A model generated the notes under the pieces. That model saw nothing but the letters and a program-made list of their open reading frames with translations, made no database searches and was not told the origin of the DNA. Shown one piece after another: positions 18,361 through 26,822 of a DNA stretch of 36,987 nucleotides (position 1 is the stretch's first letter; each line of letters starts with the position of its first letter). The translations under genes were made by a program, and so were the position numbers. The stretch comes from Betaproteobacteria bacterium. Its GTDB lineage: Bacteria; Pseudomonadota; Gammaproteobacteria; Burkholderiales; SG8-39. The stretch is taken from contig CANJRC010000027.1 of NCBI GenBank assembly GCA_947476535.1, positions 1-36,987 of the forward strand. The letters are read 5' to 3'.

Positions 18361-19171
18361 TACTGACATGGATGGCATGGTATAGGCTGACGGTCTCGCC
18401 GCTCTGGGTGAACGACAGGCGCAGCGACACCAGGCCGCTGCGCTCGGTAACGCTGCTGTCATAGACGAAGGCGCAGGCGCTTACGTTCTGCGCCAGCAGA
18501 CTCTTGCCTTTGGTCGCGGTTGCCGGCGTGACCAGCGCGTCCAGCTCGACGATGGTGTCGGTGCTGGTCTGCAGCGCCTGGATGGTGTAGCCGAAGTAAC
18601 GCCAGAGTTTTCCTGCAGTGAGGTCGCAGAAGTAGGTCACCGGCTTGTCCACCACCTGGAAGCGGTGGCTCGGAGAGTCGAACGGGAAGAGCTTGGAGGC
18701 GAGGGTGATGGTGTTGCCGGCGGCGGAGACGAAATTGGAGCGGTTGTCCCCGTTATAGGCATCCGCCCCCGGGATGCCCAGGTTGAACACCACGATCTGG
18801 TCTCCCGTCTGCTGCGCAATGGCCGGGCCCAGCACGTCGAAGCTGGTGTCGGCGGCGCTGAAGTCGAGGATGTCTCCCGCCCCGGCGTCCGTCGCGTAGC
18901 GGTAGCGGCCGCCGGTGCGGGTGGAGAGAAATTCGAGCACCTGGTTGCTGCCGGTGATGCGCACGCTGTTGGGCAACGCCAGGTGCAGGTCGCGCGCGAT
19001 GCGGCGCACCGCGGTGTCGGCAGTATCGGTGATTTCGGCGCGCCGTGCAGTGTCGGTGTAGCCCAGGATCGGCGCCTGGATGAACACCATCACGGCACCG
19101 ACGAGGATCCCGGTGAGCACCATCACCACCACCGCCTCCATCAGCGTGAAGCCGCGCTGGAGGCGCGTCAT
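18350..19171 (-). CDS. mshO: MSHA minor pilin MshO
   Basis: 273 aa. The start at 19171 gives a short leader MTRLQRG, cleaved before FTLMEAVVVMVLTGILVGA; Glu is at +5, the standard class III prepilin signal. The long soluble domain has the PulJ/MshO look, with an RRIARDLHLALPNSVR helix after the pilin helix. Minor pilins of this type prime assembly and sit at the pilus tip. The longer upstream frame (to 19207) would put twelve residues ahead of this leader and overlap mshD, so I prefer the shorter form. It is 16 nt after mshD and overlaps mshP. Confidence 0.87.
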   Translation of the reverse strand: MTRLQRGFTLMEAVVVMVLTGILVGAVMVFIQAPILGYTDTARRAEITDTADTAVRRIARDLHLALPNSVRITGSNQVLEFLSTRTGGRYRYATDAGAGDILDFSAADTSFDVLGPAIAQQTGDQIVVFNLGIPGADAYNGDNRSNFVSAAGNTITLASKLFPFDSPSHRFQVVDKPVTYFCDLTAGKLWRYFGYTIQALQTSTDTIVELDALVTPATATKGKSLLAQNVSACAFVYDSSVTERSGLVSLRLSFTQSGETVSLYHAIHVSNVP

Positions 19172-19187
19172 GCGGCCAAGCCCTTTC

Positions 19188-19820
19188 TCACAGCGATGTG
19201 GGCGCATAGCGGAAACGATAGCCGGTGAGCGTAATGTCGACGCCGGCAGCCGTGTTCTGCACGCGCACGTCGATCTGCAGCACTGCTGCGTTAGGCAGGG
19301 AAAAGGGCGATGTGCCCGCCCGCGTGATGGTGACGGTGGCGGAATACGCGCCCAGTCCGCTGATGGTGGTGTTCGTGATGTCCTGGATGCCGCTGCTCAT
19401 GGCAAAGCCGTTGTAGTCGCTGATATTGTCGAATCGCGGCGAGGCGTAACGCCCCTCGGCGCCGCCGACACTGGCGCCGGTTTCCGGACCGCGCAGCGTC
19501 CCGGCCGCAACCGCGTTCTCGTCATTGGCGCCATCGGTGCCACCAGTGCAACTGGCCGAACTCGTGGCGGTCGCTGCTGCCGTGTCGTCCGGATCGCACC
19601 AGGTAAAGGGCATCAGCTCGATTTCCTCGAGCAGCGACTCGGCAATGGCAATGGCCTGCTTGCGCACCATGGGATCGGCGCTACCCTGGGTGGCGACGTT
19701 CATCACCGACAGGATGCCGATCACGGCGCCGCTGACGATGACGATGAAGATGATGATCTCGACCAGCGACAGGCCGGCGCAATGGTCGGAAAAGCGACGG
19801 CGGCGCTCAGGGATGGACAT
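19188..19820 (-). CDS. mshD: MSHA minor pilin MshD
   Basis: 210 aa from the ATG at 19820, overlapping the mshC stop by 14 bases. The prepilin leader ends at Gly16, followed by LSLVEIIIFIVIVSGAVIGIL with Glu at +5. The C-terminal half (SDYNGFAMSSGIQDI, then beta strands ending in GYRFRYAP) is typical of MshD. An inner PFTWCDPDD stretch with a second Cys downstream may give a disulphide. A putative minor pilin, likely part of the priming complex with MshC, MshO and MshP. Confidence 0.85.
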   Translation of the reverse strand: MSIPERRRRFSDHCAGLSLVEIIIFIVIVSGAVIGILSVMNVATQGSADPMVRKQAIAIAESLLEEIELMPFTWCDPDDTAAATATSSASCTGGTDGANDENAVAAGTLRGPETGASVGGAEGRYASPRFDNISDYNGFAMSSGIQDITNTTISGLGAYSATVTITRAGTSPFSLPNAAVLQIDVRVQNTAAGVDITLTGYRFRYAPTSL

Positions 19821-20244
19821 AACCCGTTTCCGCCTCGACGGTGATGGAAGCAGCGCTGTAGCCGGTGATCGAGATGCTGGCCGCGGCGCTGGCGCGACCC
19901 AGCGGGTCGAAATAGATGCCGCTGGGCGCGCCACCCGAGAAAGACGCGTTGCTGTTGGTCAACGGGTATGCAGCCCCGGAGGCGCTGGCCAGCGCCGTGC
20001 CACATGCGCTGGTGGCACCGTAGCTGAGACTGATGCTGTTGCTGGTAAACGCCACGCACACGTACTTGCGCTGCGCGATGGCGGCCTTCTGCGCATAGCG
20101 CAGCGTGGAGAGAGCCTGGTCATAGAAAGCGCGGCTGTCGAAGTCCGCGCGGTTGAAGAACTGCGCGTAAGCCACCGCCGACAGGATGCCCACGATCAGC
20201 ATCACGGTGACGAGTTCGATCAGGGTAAAGCCGTGCGATTTCAT
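19807..20244 (-). CDS. mshC: MSHA prepilin MshC (GspH/FimT-like)
   Basis: 145 aa with a very short leader MKSHG then FTLIELVTVMLIVGILSAVAY, Glu at +5. The following YDQALSTLRYAQKAAIAQRK helix and the beta-rich end with YFDPLGRAS are typical of GspH/FimT-type minor pilins and MshC. The ATG at 20244 is chosen because it gives a normal leader; upstream codons in the same frame encode a nonsensical basic stretch that overlaps mshL. It sits 43 nt after mshL in the operon. It is the usual neighbour of the major pilin gene mshA, but here no mshA lies next to it. Confidence 0.85.
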   Translation of the reverse strand: MKSHGFTLIELVTVMLIVGILSAVAYAQFFNRADFDSRAFYDQALSTLRYAQKAAIAQRKYVCVAFTSNSISLSYGATSACGTALASASGAAYPLTNSNASFSGGAPSGIYFDPLGRASAAASISITGYSAASITVEAETGYVHP

Positions 20245-20287
20245 GGCAGCTTGTCCCCACTTGGGCGGGAAGCTCGCGACGAACGTC

Positions 20288-22072
20288 CTAGCGGCCCGAG
20301 GTCGATGGGCCGGCCCCTGCACCGCCGCCGACGATGCGCTCGCGCGCCTCGCGCAGGTCACCGTTCCAATCGCGTTCACTGTTGATCACAGTCGGCTTGA
20401 TGAGTATCACCAGTTCCTTCTTCACTGCAGTGCGCTGGTTGCTGCCGAAGGCGCGCCCGATGGGATTGTCCCTGAGGCCCGGCAGGCCGGAACGGTTATC
20501 GTTGATATCGAGCTTCATCAGGCCGCCGACCGCGACCACGTTACCGTCCTGCACTCGCACGACACTGTCGGTCTCGCTCACGGTGCTGCGTGCGAGCGGC
20601 AGCGTGACCTGGCCGCCAAACACGGCGCCGAGATTGACATTGCGGTCGTCCTGCGCGACCAGACTAACGGAGGGATGCACGTGCAGGATGATGCTGCCGT
20701 CTTCGTCGATCTGCGGCGTGACATCGAGCGCTACACCGGAAAAGAAGGGGCGCAGCGTCAGCGTCGGGAAGGAGGTCGTACCGCCAGTGGTGGTACCTAC
20801 GGTGGACGAGCCGCCAGCGATGTTAGTGATGAAGAACTCGTCCGTCCCCACCTTCAACACTGCCTTCTGGTTGTTGAGCGTGGCCATGCGCGGGCTGGAG
20901 AGCACCTGCACGCTGCCCTGCGATTCGAGGAATTGCACCACGGCCGCGATGTTCTGCGTCTGGAACGCGAGGCCAAGCAGCGCGCCGCCGGGAACGCCAC
21001 CAATCAATGCGCCTGTTCCCGCCGCTGCAAGCGCACCCGTGCCAGGTGATGCCAACAGGCCGCCGGTGGTCAGGTTACCGCTCGTACCCAGCGTGGTGTT
21101 CGGGTTGATGTTGCCCACCGCCGAGCGGCCCGAGCTCGAGAACAAGGCCCAGTTGATTCCCGCCTGGCTTTGCTCGGACAGCGTCACCTCGACGATCTTC
21201 GCCTCGAGCATGACCTGGCGTTCCACCGACAGGCGGATGGCTTTGAGGTAGTTATCGACCTCGCGCAGCTCCGACGGCATGGCCCGCACCACGACCAGCC
21301 CAGCCTGCGGATTGGTGATGACCGCGCGCCCGCCCTGTTCGCCGATGATCTGCAGCAGCGTGCGACGAAGGTCGGCCCAGAAGTCGTTGCTCACCGAGGT
21401 CTGGATCCGGCTGCTGTCGGCGCTTGAACTCGCGCCCCCACCCGAGCCTGCCGGTGCGCCGGGCGCGGGCAAACCGGTGGTGCCAGCAACGCCCGGCACA
21501 CCCGATGCGCCCGAGGTGGCAGGAACATCGGCAATCGAGCCCGAGATCACGCGCGTGCTGGACGTGCCGGCCCGCTGCACGGTGAGGTAGTTCACCTGAA
21601 ACACGCGCGTGGTGATGGCCACCGGCTGCATGAAGATGCGACTGCCATCCAGCTTGTACTCATAGCCATACAGCTCGCGCAGCGCGCTGAGCGCTTCGAG
21701 CACTGTGACGTCCTTGAGATTGACCGTGATGTTGCCCGTCACATCGGCGGGCACCAGCATGCTGTAGCGCGTGCCCGACACGATGGACATGAACACCTGT
21801 GCTGCGGGCGCATTGTTCACAGCCAGGTCAAAGCGCGGCTCCAGCGGCGCATTGGGTGAGCGCAGCGGTTCGAGGCGAAGCGGCGGCAACAGGGCATCCT
21901 GCAGGCGGCTCTCGGCGGCGGCCGACCTTTTTGCCTGTCCTTCACGCATCAGCTCGGCGGCAATGCGCTCGTCGATCTGCGTGATGGGCGTTTTGGGCGG
22001 TGCAGCGCAGCCTGCCAGCGCGAGCAGGCCGGTCAGCGCTGATATGAAGATGAGACGGTTCATTGTGGTCAT
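20288..22072 (-). CDS. mshL: MSHA secretin MshL
   Basis: 594-aa outer-membrane secretin through which the pilus emerges. It has a lipoprotein signal with lipobox LAGC (about 19-22), an N-terminal STN-like domain (about 80-150), a secretin N domain with a Gly/Ser/Pro-rich insert (about 190-225), and the secretin core with LSSPRMATLNNQKAVLKVG, VTPQIDEDGSI and the closing KKELVILIKPTVI. A second Gly/Ala/Leu-rich insert lies near residue 330-370. Its ATG shares one base with the mshK stop (TAATG), so translation is coupled. The lipobox suggests the protein pilots itself to the outer membrane. Confidence 0.93.
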   Translation of the reverse strand: MTTMNRLIFISALTGLLALAGCAAPPKTPITQIDERIAAELMREGQAKRSAAAESRLQDALLPPLRLEPLRSPNAPLEPRFDLAVNNAPAAQVFMSIVSGTRYSMLVPADVTGNITVNLKDVTVLEALSALRELYGYEYKLDGSRIFMQPVAITTRVFQVNYLTVQRAGTSSTRVISGSIADVPATSGASGVPGVAGTTGLPAPGAPAGSGGGASSSADSSRIQTSVSNDFWADLRRTLLQIIGEQGGRAVITNPQAGLVVVRAMPSELREVDNYLKAIRLSVERQVMLEAKIVEVTLSEQSQAGINWALFSSSGRSAVGNINPNTTLGTSGNLTTGGLLASPGTGALAAAGTGALIGGVPGGALLGLAFQTQNIAAVVQFLESQGSVQVLSSPRMATLNNQKAVLKVGTDEFFITNIAGGSSTVGTTTGGTTSFPTLTLRPFFSGVALDVTPQIDEDGSIILHVHPSVSLVAQDDRNVNLGAVFGGQVTLPLARSTVSETDSVVRVQDGNVVAVGGLMKLDINDNRSGLPGLRDNPIGRAFGSNQRTAVKKELVILIKPTVINSERDWNGDLREARERIVGGGAGAGPSTSGR

Positions 22073-22464
22073 TAGCCTCTTGATGCCTTTGCAGGACGCT
22101 GCGGACTCGCTGGCGGCTTGGGATGCGTGACCTTGATGCCCTGGAACATTTCCAATGTCCGCGTCGTCTTTCCCTCACGCAAGGTCACCGACGCGGGATC
22201 GATTGCAACAATGCGCGCATCGCCGATCTTGTCGCCAACCTTCATGGGCTTGCCATCGATCATGGCGATGCGTCGGCCCTCGGACAACATCGTGGACTGC
22301 AGCACCGGGCCCAGTTGCGAGACGTCCAGAGCCTCTCCGTCCGCGCCACCGGAGGGTACCGCGAACGAGGGCGGCCGCATCGGGTCTTGCAGCGTTTGGG
22401 CATAGGCCCCTGCGGCGGCAAACGCCAGAAGTAGCGTAAATATACTCATTCCGGACGAAATCAT
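22072..22464 (-). CDS. mshK: MSHA biogenesis protein MshK (PilP/GspC-like)
   Basis: 130 aa. I take the ATG at 22464, which overlaps the mshJ stop as ATGA, rather than the codon four residues upstream. A signal peptide or anchor (IFTLLLAFAAAGAYA) is followed by QDPMRPP and a small beta domain with a STMLSEGRRIAMIDGK stretch, as in MshK and the PilP/GspC HR domain. It probably links the inner-membrane MshI/PilN/MshJ platform with the MshL secretin. Short, but position and motif fit well. Confidence 0.85.
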   Translation of the reverse strand: MISSGMSIFTLLLAFAAAGAYAQTLQDPMRPPSFAVPSGGADGEALDVSQLGPVLQSTMLSEGRRIAMIDGKPMKVGDKIGDARIVAIDPASVTLREGKTTRTLEMFQGIKVTHPKPPASPQRPAKASRG

Positions 22465-23246
22465 ACCGTAAGCCACGCCTTTTCCATACTGATCGTATAG
22501 ACGACGACGCGCATCGTGACCACCGGATATCCGGAAACCGACAGGCTGACCTTGTCCCAGAACATACGCACCGGCTGCGACTCGATTTCCTTCAGGTAGG
22601 CAACCAGATCGAGGAAATTGCCGCGCAGGGTAATTTCGACGCCATGCCGAAAAATTTCGTTCGCTTTGCGCTCCTGTGTCGGCGCACCTTTGGGCTCCTG
22701 CGGCGCGCCGGCCGCTGCTCCTGCAAGGCCGGGCGCCACGAGCGCAGCCACCGCCGCCGCCGCTGGCGGAACCACCACGGGCACACCTGCTGCGGGGGCC
22801 GCTGGGGCTAGCTTGTCGAAGCTGGTGCTCGTGCGCGGAAGCACCTTGACCTCGACCACCCGAATCCTGGGGGCACTCGCGAGGATTTTCTCGAGCACGC
22901 CGGCCATCTTCTCCGGGGAGACCAGTTCCGAGGTTTGCGCGTCGGCCTGGCGCTGGATTTCGGCCATACTGGCCTGGATATCGACGAGCCTCGCCCTGAG
23001 AGCGGCATCGGGGTCGCTGCTCCTGGAACGAACGAGCTCTTGCAGTTGGACCGTCATCTTGGCGATTTCCCCTTGGTCAGTCTGGGTCTCCAGGGTCATG
23101 CGCTTGCGCTCGGTCAGCGCGGGCTGCACCAGCAGCGCTTGTAATAGCACGCCAGGGACAACGATGGCCGAGACGAACAGTAGCAGCCGCTCGCGGGATT
23201 CACGCGCATCGATCCATGCCTCGAGGGCGATCCAAAGGCGCTTCAT
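22461..23246 (-). CDS. mshJ: MSHA biogenesis protein MshJ (PilO/GspM-like)
   Basis: 261 aa: a short cytoplasmic N-terminus (RLWIALEAWIDARESRERLL), one transmembrane helix (about 22-42), a coiled-coil stretch (about 45-110), then a PilO/GspM-like ferredoxin-fold domain split by an Ala/Pro/Val-rich insert (about residues 147-195). The C-terminal part VEITLRGNFLDLVAYLKEIE is the clearest family match. It forms the inner-membrane alignment complex with the PilN-like protein and MshK. The start overlaps the stop of the PilN-like gene by ATGA. Confidence 0.87.
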   Translation of the reverse strand: MKRLWIALEAWIDARESRERLLLFVSAIVVPGVLLQALLVQPALTERKRMTLETQTDQGEIAKMTVQLQELVRSRSSDPDAALRARLVDIQASMAEIQRQADAQTSELVSPEKMAGVLEKILASAPRIRVVEVKVLPRTSTSFDKLAPAAPAAGVPVVVPPAAAAVAALVAPGLAGAAAGAPQEPKGAPTQERKANEIFRHGVEITLRGNFLDLVAYLKEIESQPVRMFWDKVSLSVSGYPVVTMRVVVYTISMEKAWLTV

Positions 23247-23947
23247 TTGCCGGCCCCCTCGGTGGCCGCTGGCGCGCCAGTTCCGATGACGAATTCGAGC
23301 GCTAGCACTTTGGGGCGTGCAGCTGGCGCTGAAGCGCCTTGGGGCGTGCGCGTGCCCGGCAGCTGGGCGGCGACACCACCCTGTTCATTCGCAACTTCGA
23401 TTTCGCGCTCGACCAGCGACAGGGTACTGATCGGCTTGCCACGAAAACCCTCTTCGTTTTTCAGCATCTTGATGTAATCGGAGACCTGGCTCGCGCGCTG
23501 AGTGCGCCCTCGCACCGAAAACTCGTCGCTGGGACCAGAAATGTCGATGTTGGTAAGCCACACGCCGTCCAAGTGCTGACGCGCCAGCGCAAGCAGGTAC
23601 TTCGAATACCCGTCACGGTTGCCAATCTCGCCGGTTTGCAGCCGGCCCACCAATTCCTGCCGCCCCTTGAGCTGGGCTTCGGCGCGCGCGACCTGGTCCT
23701 CGAGTGCCTTATTACTGGTTTTTTGCACTTCCTTACCCGCAGCAACCAGCGTGTCGCGCACCGTCTTGACCTGAGCCGCAGCATCGACCCTTTGTGCGCG
23801 CATTGCCTGCAACGGCTGCGCGACGACAGCATAGTAGGCCGTAGCCAAGGCCACTGTGGTCACGAAACCTGCGACGATCCACGTCGCAGAGAATGGTTTG
23901 CGCTGGCGCCGGAAGGCCGTCGAAAAGAGATTGATCTGCCGGCTCAT
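23243..23947 (-). CDS. PilN-like MSHA assembly protein
   Basis: 234 aa: MSRQINLFSTAFRRQRKPF is the cytoplasmic INLF-type motif that docks PilN to PilM/MshI. A transmembrane helix (about residues 23-42), a coiled coil (about 50-100) and a small PilN-like fold follow. In Vibrio this role belongs to a gene called mshI2 or an unnamed gene after mshI; I give no symbol. Overlaps mshI at its start and mshJ at its end by ATGA, so it is translated with both. Confidence 0.85.
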   Translation of the reverse strand: MSRQINLFSTAFRRQRKPFSATWIVAGFVTTVALATAYYAVVAQPLQAMRAQRVDAAAQVKTVRDTLVAAGKEVQKTSNKALEDQVARAEAQLKGRQELVGRLQTGEIGNRDGYSKYLLALARQHLDGVWLTNIDISGPSDEFSVRGRTQRASQVSDYIKMLKNEEGFRGKPISTLSLVEREIEVANEQGGVAAQLPGTRTPQGASAPAARPKVLALEFVIGTGAPAATEGAGK

Positions 23948-24915
23948 CGCGCCTCATCCCCGGAGCGGATCGCGCAGCCGATCATGTGAAAGTACTGCCA
24001 CTGCGAGTTGGCGTCGGGCGCAGGGCCGCGAAAGTCGAGTACATCCTCGAGCGCAACCTCGGCCACCTCAACGCCGAAATTGGCTCGAAGATAATCGCCC
24101 AGCGGAGTCGGCTCGGGCAGCGGCCCGAGCATCAGGCGCGACAATACGATCTGGCTGTTCTGTCGCTCGAAGTTGTCCAGCGTGCGCTGCAATTCGACCA
24201 GGATGCGCCCGAACAATTCTTCCTGCTGAGCATCCTTGGCTTCACGAATCTGCTTCATGGTGAAATCGAAGCGCCGCACGAGATACAGCTCGCCGCCGGA
24301 AGTCACTGTCAGAAGACCGCCGGTATCGTCGAAGTACAGCAGCCCGACGCCGCGCCCATCCTGCTCGTAGAGCGCGGTGACGTTGCGTTGCGCGGTCTCG
24401 GGAATGTCAATCACCGCGAGCGGGATCTTCGCCTCGTCGAAGCGACGGACATACGACTTCACCAGCTCGTTTCGAGCGACGATCACGTAGACGAGATTCG
24501 ATCGGCCCGCTCCGCCCTGCCCTCCCGGGATTTCCAGGAGATCAAACACGGCATCTTCCACCGGATAGTCGATCACTTCCTTCATGCGCCAGCGCATGGC
24601 GGCCTTGAGTTCGCCTTGCGGCACTTCGGGAGGCGAATCGACCGCCGAGATCTGGAATTCGCCCGAAGCAAGTAGCACGGCACAGCGCGCGCCTTTGCCG
24701 AACCCGAATGATCGATACGCGCGTGCCAACGACGCGGCACTGCCATCCCACGCCGTGATGCCAAAGGAAAGGATGGCGGGTTTGGTTGCATCGGCTGTCG
24801 CACCTGCCCCGAACCCATGCACATAGGAAACCGTGTCGGATTGCGTTCGCATGACAACCAGTCCGGACGACTGCTTTCGGCCAAAGGATTGCAAGAAACT
24901 CAAACAGGGCTCCAC
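23944..24915 (-). CDS. mshI: MSHA biogenesis protein MshI (PilM-like)
   Basis: 323-aa cytoplasmic protein of the PilM/actin-like group. Seen are SFGITAWDGS, an AMRWRMKEVIDYPVEDAVFD stretch typical of MshI, and a second domain with GLLYFDDTGGLLTVTSGGEL (nucleotide-binding fold) and RILVELQRTLDNFERQ. Its partner is the next gene, a PilN-like protein. The GTG at 24915 is the only initiator ahead of the conserved part; it has no clear ribosome-binding site, and the leader from the proposed promoter would be about 12 nt. First gene of the operon ending at mshP. Confidence 0.85.
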   Translation of the reverse strand: MEPCLSFLQSFGRKQSSGLVVMRTQSDTVSYVHGFGAGATADATKPAILSFGITAWDGSAASLARAYRSFGFGKGARCAVLLASGEFQISAVDSPPEVPQGELKAAMRWRMKEVIDYPVEDAVFDLLEIPGGQGGAGRSNLVYVIVARNELVKSYVRRFDEAKIPLAVIDIPETAQRNVTALYEQDGRGVGLLYFDDTGGLLTVTSGGELYLVRRFDFTMKQIREAKDAQQEELFGRILVELQRTLDNFERQNSQIVLSRLMLGPLPEPTPLGDYLRANFGVEVAEVALEDVLDFRGPAPDANSQWQYFHMIGCAIRSGDEAR

Positions 24916-24933
24916 CGTTATACTTATCGTTAA

Positions 24934-24961
24934 ATTATAGCAATAACTATATGTTCAACAA
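24934..24961 (-). promoter_or_regulatory. Promoter for the mshI operon
   Basis: On the minus strand an extended -10 TGCTATAAT (TATAAT at 24934-24939) lies 16 bp from a weak -35 TTGTTG (24956-24961). This would place the transcript start a few bases ahead of the mshI GTG at 24915, giving a short leader. Confidence 0.5.
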
Positions 24962-25410
24962 TCATTTTTCGCATATTTTCCGCGCCTGAAAACGGATTCA
25001 TGCAGGTGTCATGAAGTGCCATTCTACGGCGGTACAGGCATGAAAAATCAAGGGCAGACGGCGGCCAGGCCAAACTGCGCGCAAACAACACCCAGGTCGA
25101 CTGGATAATCGCTATTGCAGGTCAAGAGACGTTACGACGTCTGATCAACAGCAATGGATCAGGGACGCGGCTGGCGAAAAGTTCGCTAAGGCGCAACCCC
25201 GAGTCGCCTTAGATGAAGCCGAAATTCATTCATCGCAATGCCCCTTCAGCACTGGCGTAGTTACCGCCAAGGCAACAATGCCTGGCCTGCACGCCACGCG
25301 AGGCATTGACGCTCACATGCTATTCTCCCTCGGCCTACGGGAGGGAACATCGGGCGCTTTCTGCGATGCCGCAAGACGTTGAGTTCTGAAAAGAACGGAG
25401 AGAACGGGAT
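24962..25410. other. Intergenic region between mshI and the duplicated membrane protein
   Basis: About 450 bp between divergent genes, with no frame I believe. It contains a perfect inverted repeat CTAAGGCG / CGCCTTAG (25186-25212, 11-base loop), which lacks a T-tract on the plus strand, and a TCCCTC/GAGGGA stem near 25330. Nothing else recognised. Confidence 0.4.
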
Positions 25411-26022
25411 ATGAACACAGCAAAGAACATGTTTTGGCAGTTCCTGATGCTCGTTCTGTGCACCGGTAGCGTGGGGGGCGTCCTGCTGGGTATCGGCATG
25501 CTGCTCCGGCCCGAACGCATCATTGCGCTGAGCCACTTCCTGGCCCGCTGGGTCAGCCCTGGCAGCAAGGTCTCCGAACAACTCGACCGCCCGCGCTGGG
25601 TCGAGCGCTACTTCTATCGACATCACCGGATCGTCGGCGGGCTTATTTCCGGCGGGGCGATCTTCGTCCTGTACATTTTCCTGTTCGGCTACAACATTCA
25701 GAAGCTCACCGCTGCGGTCCCGCGTCAATACACCCCGATCATGAACGCTCTGGTCGCTTTACTGCTGATCGGCAGCGTGCTGGCCGCGCTGGTGGGGCTG
25801 CTCGTACTGATGCGGCCCAGCCTGTTGCGCGATATCGAGAAATCGGCCAATCGCTGGGTCAGCACCGAGGCCGCAGTGCAAAAAGCCAACAACATGCATC
25901 ATCATCTCGACGACTTCGTGATGCGCCACCGCAGGGTCGCGGGGGTCATCATGATCATCGGCGGCGCCTACATCCTGTATGCCCTGCTACCGGTTATCTG
26001 GTATTCCCAATTGAAGTTCTAG
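25411..26022 (+). CDS. Membrane protein with internal duplication, function unknown
   Basis: 203 aa with four predicted transmembrane segments. The two halves (about residues 18-95 and 122-200) align: each has a GSV start, a helix ending in LRP or MRP, RWVS, an amphipathic stretch, then RHHR or RHRR, a Gly and GGA..LY at the second helix. I do not recognise a named family. It sits upstream of the tandem pilins on the same strand and divergently from mshI, so a role near the envelope is likely but a role in the pilus is only a guess. The ATG at 25411 has a GAGAACGGG upstream. Confidence 0.8.
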   Translation: MNTAKNMFWQFLMLVLCTGSVGGVLLGIGMLLRPERIIALSHFLARWVSPGSKVSEQLDRPRWVERYFYRHHRIVGGLISGGAIFVLYIFLFGYNIQKLTAAVPRQYTPIMNALVALLLIGSVLAALVGLLVLMRPSLLRDIEKSANRWVSTEAAVQKANNMHHHLDDFVMRHRRVAGVIMIIGGAYILYALLPVIWYSQLKF

Positions 26023-26149
26023 TCTACTGCACAGGCGGATCAAAAGAATGCAGGGCAAATTTCCCCATTTGTTAGTGAGAATCATTCCCGCGAACAAAGA
26101 TACGCACTTGCAGTATCTTTATTTGCCCGCTAGCCTAGCGGCGTTGTCA

Positions 26150-26185
26150 GGGACTGAGGTCCCACTACTTTGAGGCCGCGGCCTC
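26150..26185 (+). promoter_or_regulatory. Two-hairpin leader of first pilin gene
   Basis: Hairpin 1: GGGAC-TGAG-GTCCC (26150-26163). Hairpin 2: GAGGCCG/CGGCCTC, a perfect 14-bp palindrome (26172-26185), seven or so bases before the ribosome-binding site GGGAGAAAG. The same pair recurs before the second pilin with a compensating change, which argues for an RNA structure. Confidence 0.55.
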
Positions 26186-26204
26186 TAACAACGGGAGAAA
26201 GACC

Positions 26205-26552
26205 ATGAACAGAATCAGCAGAAAACAGTCCGGCTTTACCTTGATTGAACTGGTGGTGGTGATCGTGATCCTCGGCATCCTTGCGGCGGTGGCGGTGCCA
26301 CAGTATGTTGATTTATCCGGCGACGCGAACAAGGCCAAAGCCAATGGCATCGTCGCGGCAATCGCGTCGGCGTCGGCGATTCAATACGCTTCAGACAAAT
26401 CGGCGGGTACGTCCACCTATTCCGCCACCACCTATTGCACTGCCGGCACGGGGGTTACTGGCGGGTTAGGTACGTGCACAGGAGCCTTCTCTGGTGGCGC
26501 CTGCACCGTTACTTGTGCTACCCAAGCATCGACTGCTGTAACACTTCCATAA
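26205..26552 (+). CDS. Type IV major pilin-like protein (MshA-type), copy 1
   Basis: 115 aa. Leader MNRISRKQSG, cleaved before FTLIELVVVIVILGILAAVAV with Glu at +5. The helix continues through PQYVDLSGDANKAKANG, as in MshA-type pilins. The C-terminal part is short and rich in Thr, Ser, Gly and Cys (four Cys, in YCTAG, GTCTG, GGACT and VTC), which could give two disulphides. Its own leader with two hairpins and a GGGAGAAAG ribosome-binding site precede it. The next gene is about 90% identical in protein but differs at many silent sites, so the duplication is old and selected. It is very short for MshA. Confidence 0.87.
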   Translation: MNRISRKQSGFTLIELVVVIVILGILAAVAVPQYVDLSGDANKAKANGIVAAIASASAIQYASDKSAGTSTYSATTYCTAGTGVTGGLGTCTGAFSGGACTVTCATQASTAVTLP

Positions 26553-26762
26553 GCATCACGTTCAGACCACTTCCCAGACCTTTATTTCTGGAGACTGTAT
26601 GCGGCCAGTAATGTGCCGTCCGTATGTCGACTCGCTCCTGACAGACTGACGGGAATCGCCCCAAACGGTTCAGCGATGCGGCGACTGTGGCGGAAGTCAC
26701 ATTTTGTTGATGTTAATCAATAGTTCGACTTATTGGCTCTGCAAAACTCATGTACTCTATTT

Positions 26763-26804
26763 AGAGATGGGGCTGCGGCCCTATCTTTTTGAGGCTGCGG
26801 CCTC
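26763..26804 (+). promoter_or_regulatory. Terminator-like two-hairpin leader of second pilin gene
   Basis: Hairpin 1: AGATGGGGC-TGCG-GCCCTATCT (26765-26786, one G-U pair) followed by TTTT (26787-26790), which reads as an intrinsic terminator just 32 bases ahead of the ATG. Hairpin 2: GAGGCTG/CGGCCTC (26791-26804, one G-U). It could end the first pilin transcript, or act as an attenuator for the second gene. Confidence 0.6.
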
Positions 26805-26822
26805 TATCAACAGGAGAAAAAA

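Noticed and set aside
25186-25212. Inverted repeat CTAAGGCG/CGCCTTAG as a terminator
   Set aside because: No T-tract follows on the plus strand and no gene ends nearby; kept only as a remark on the gap.
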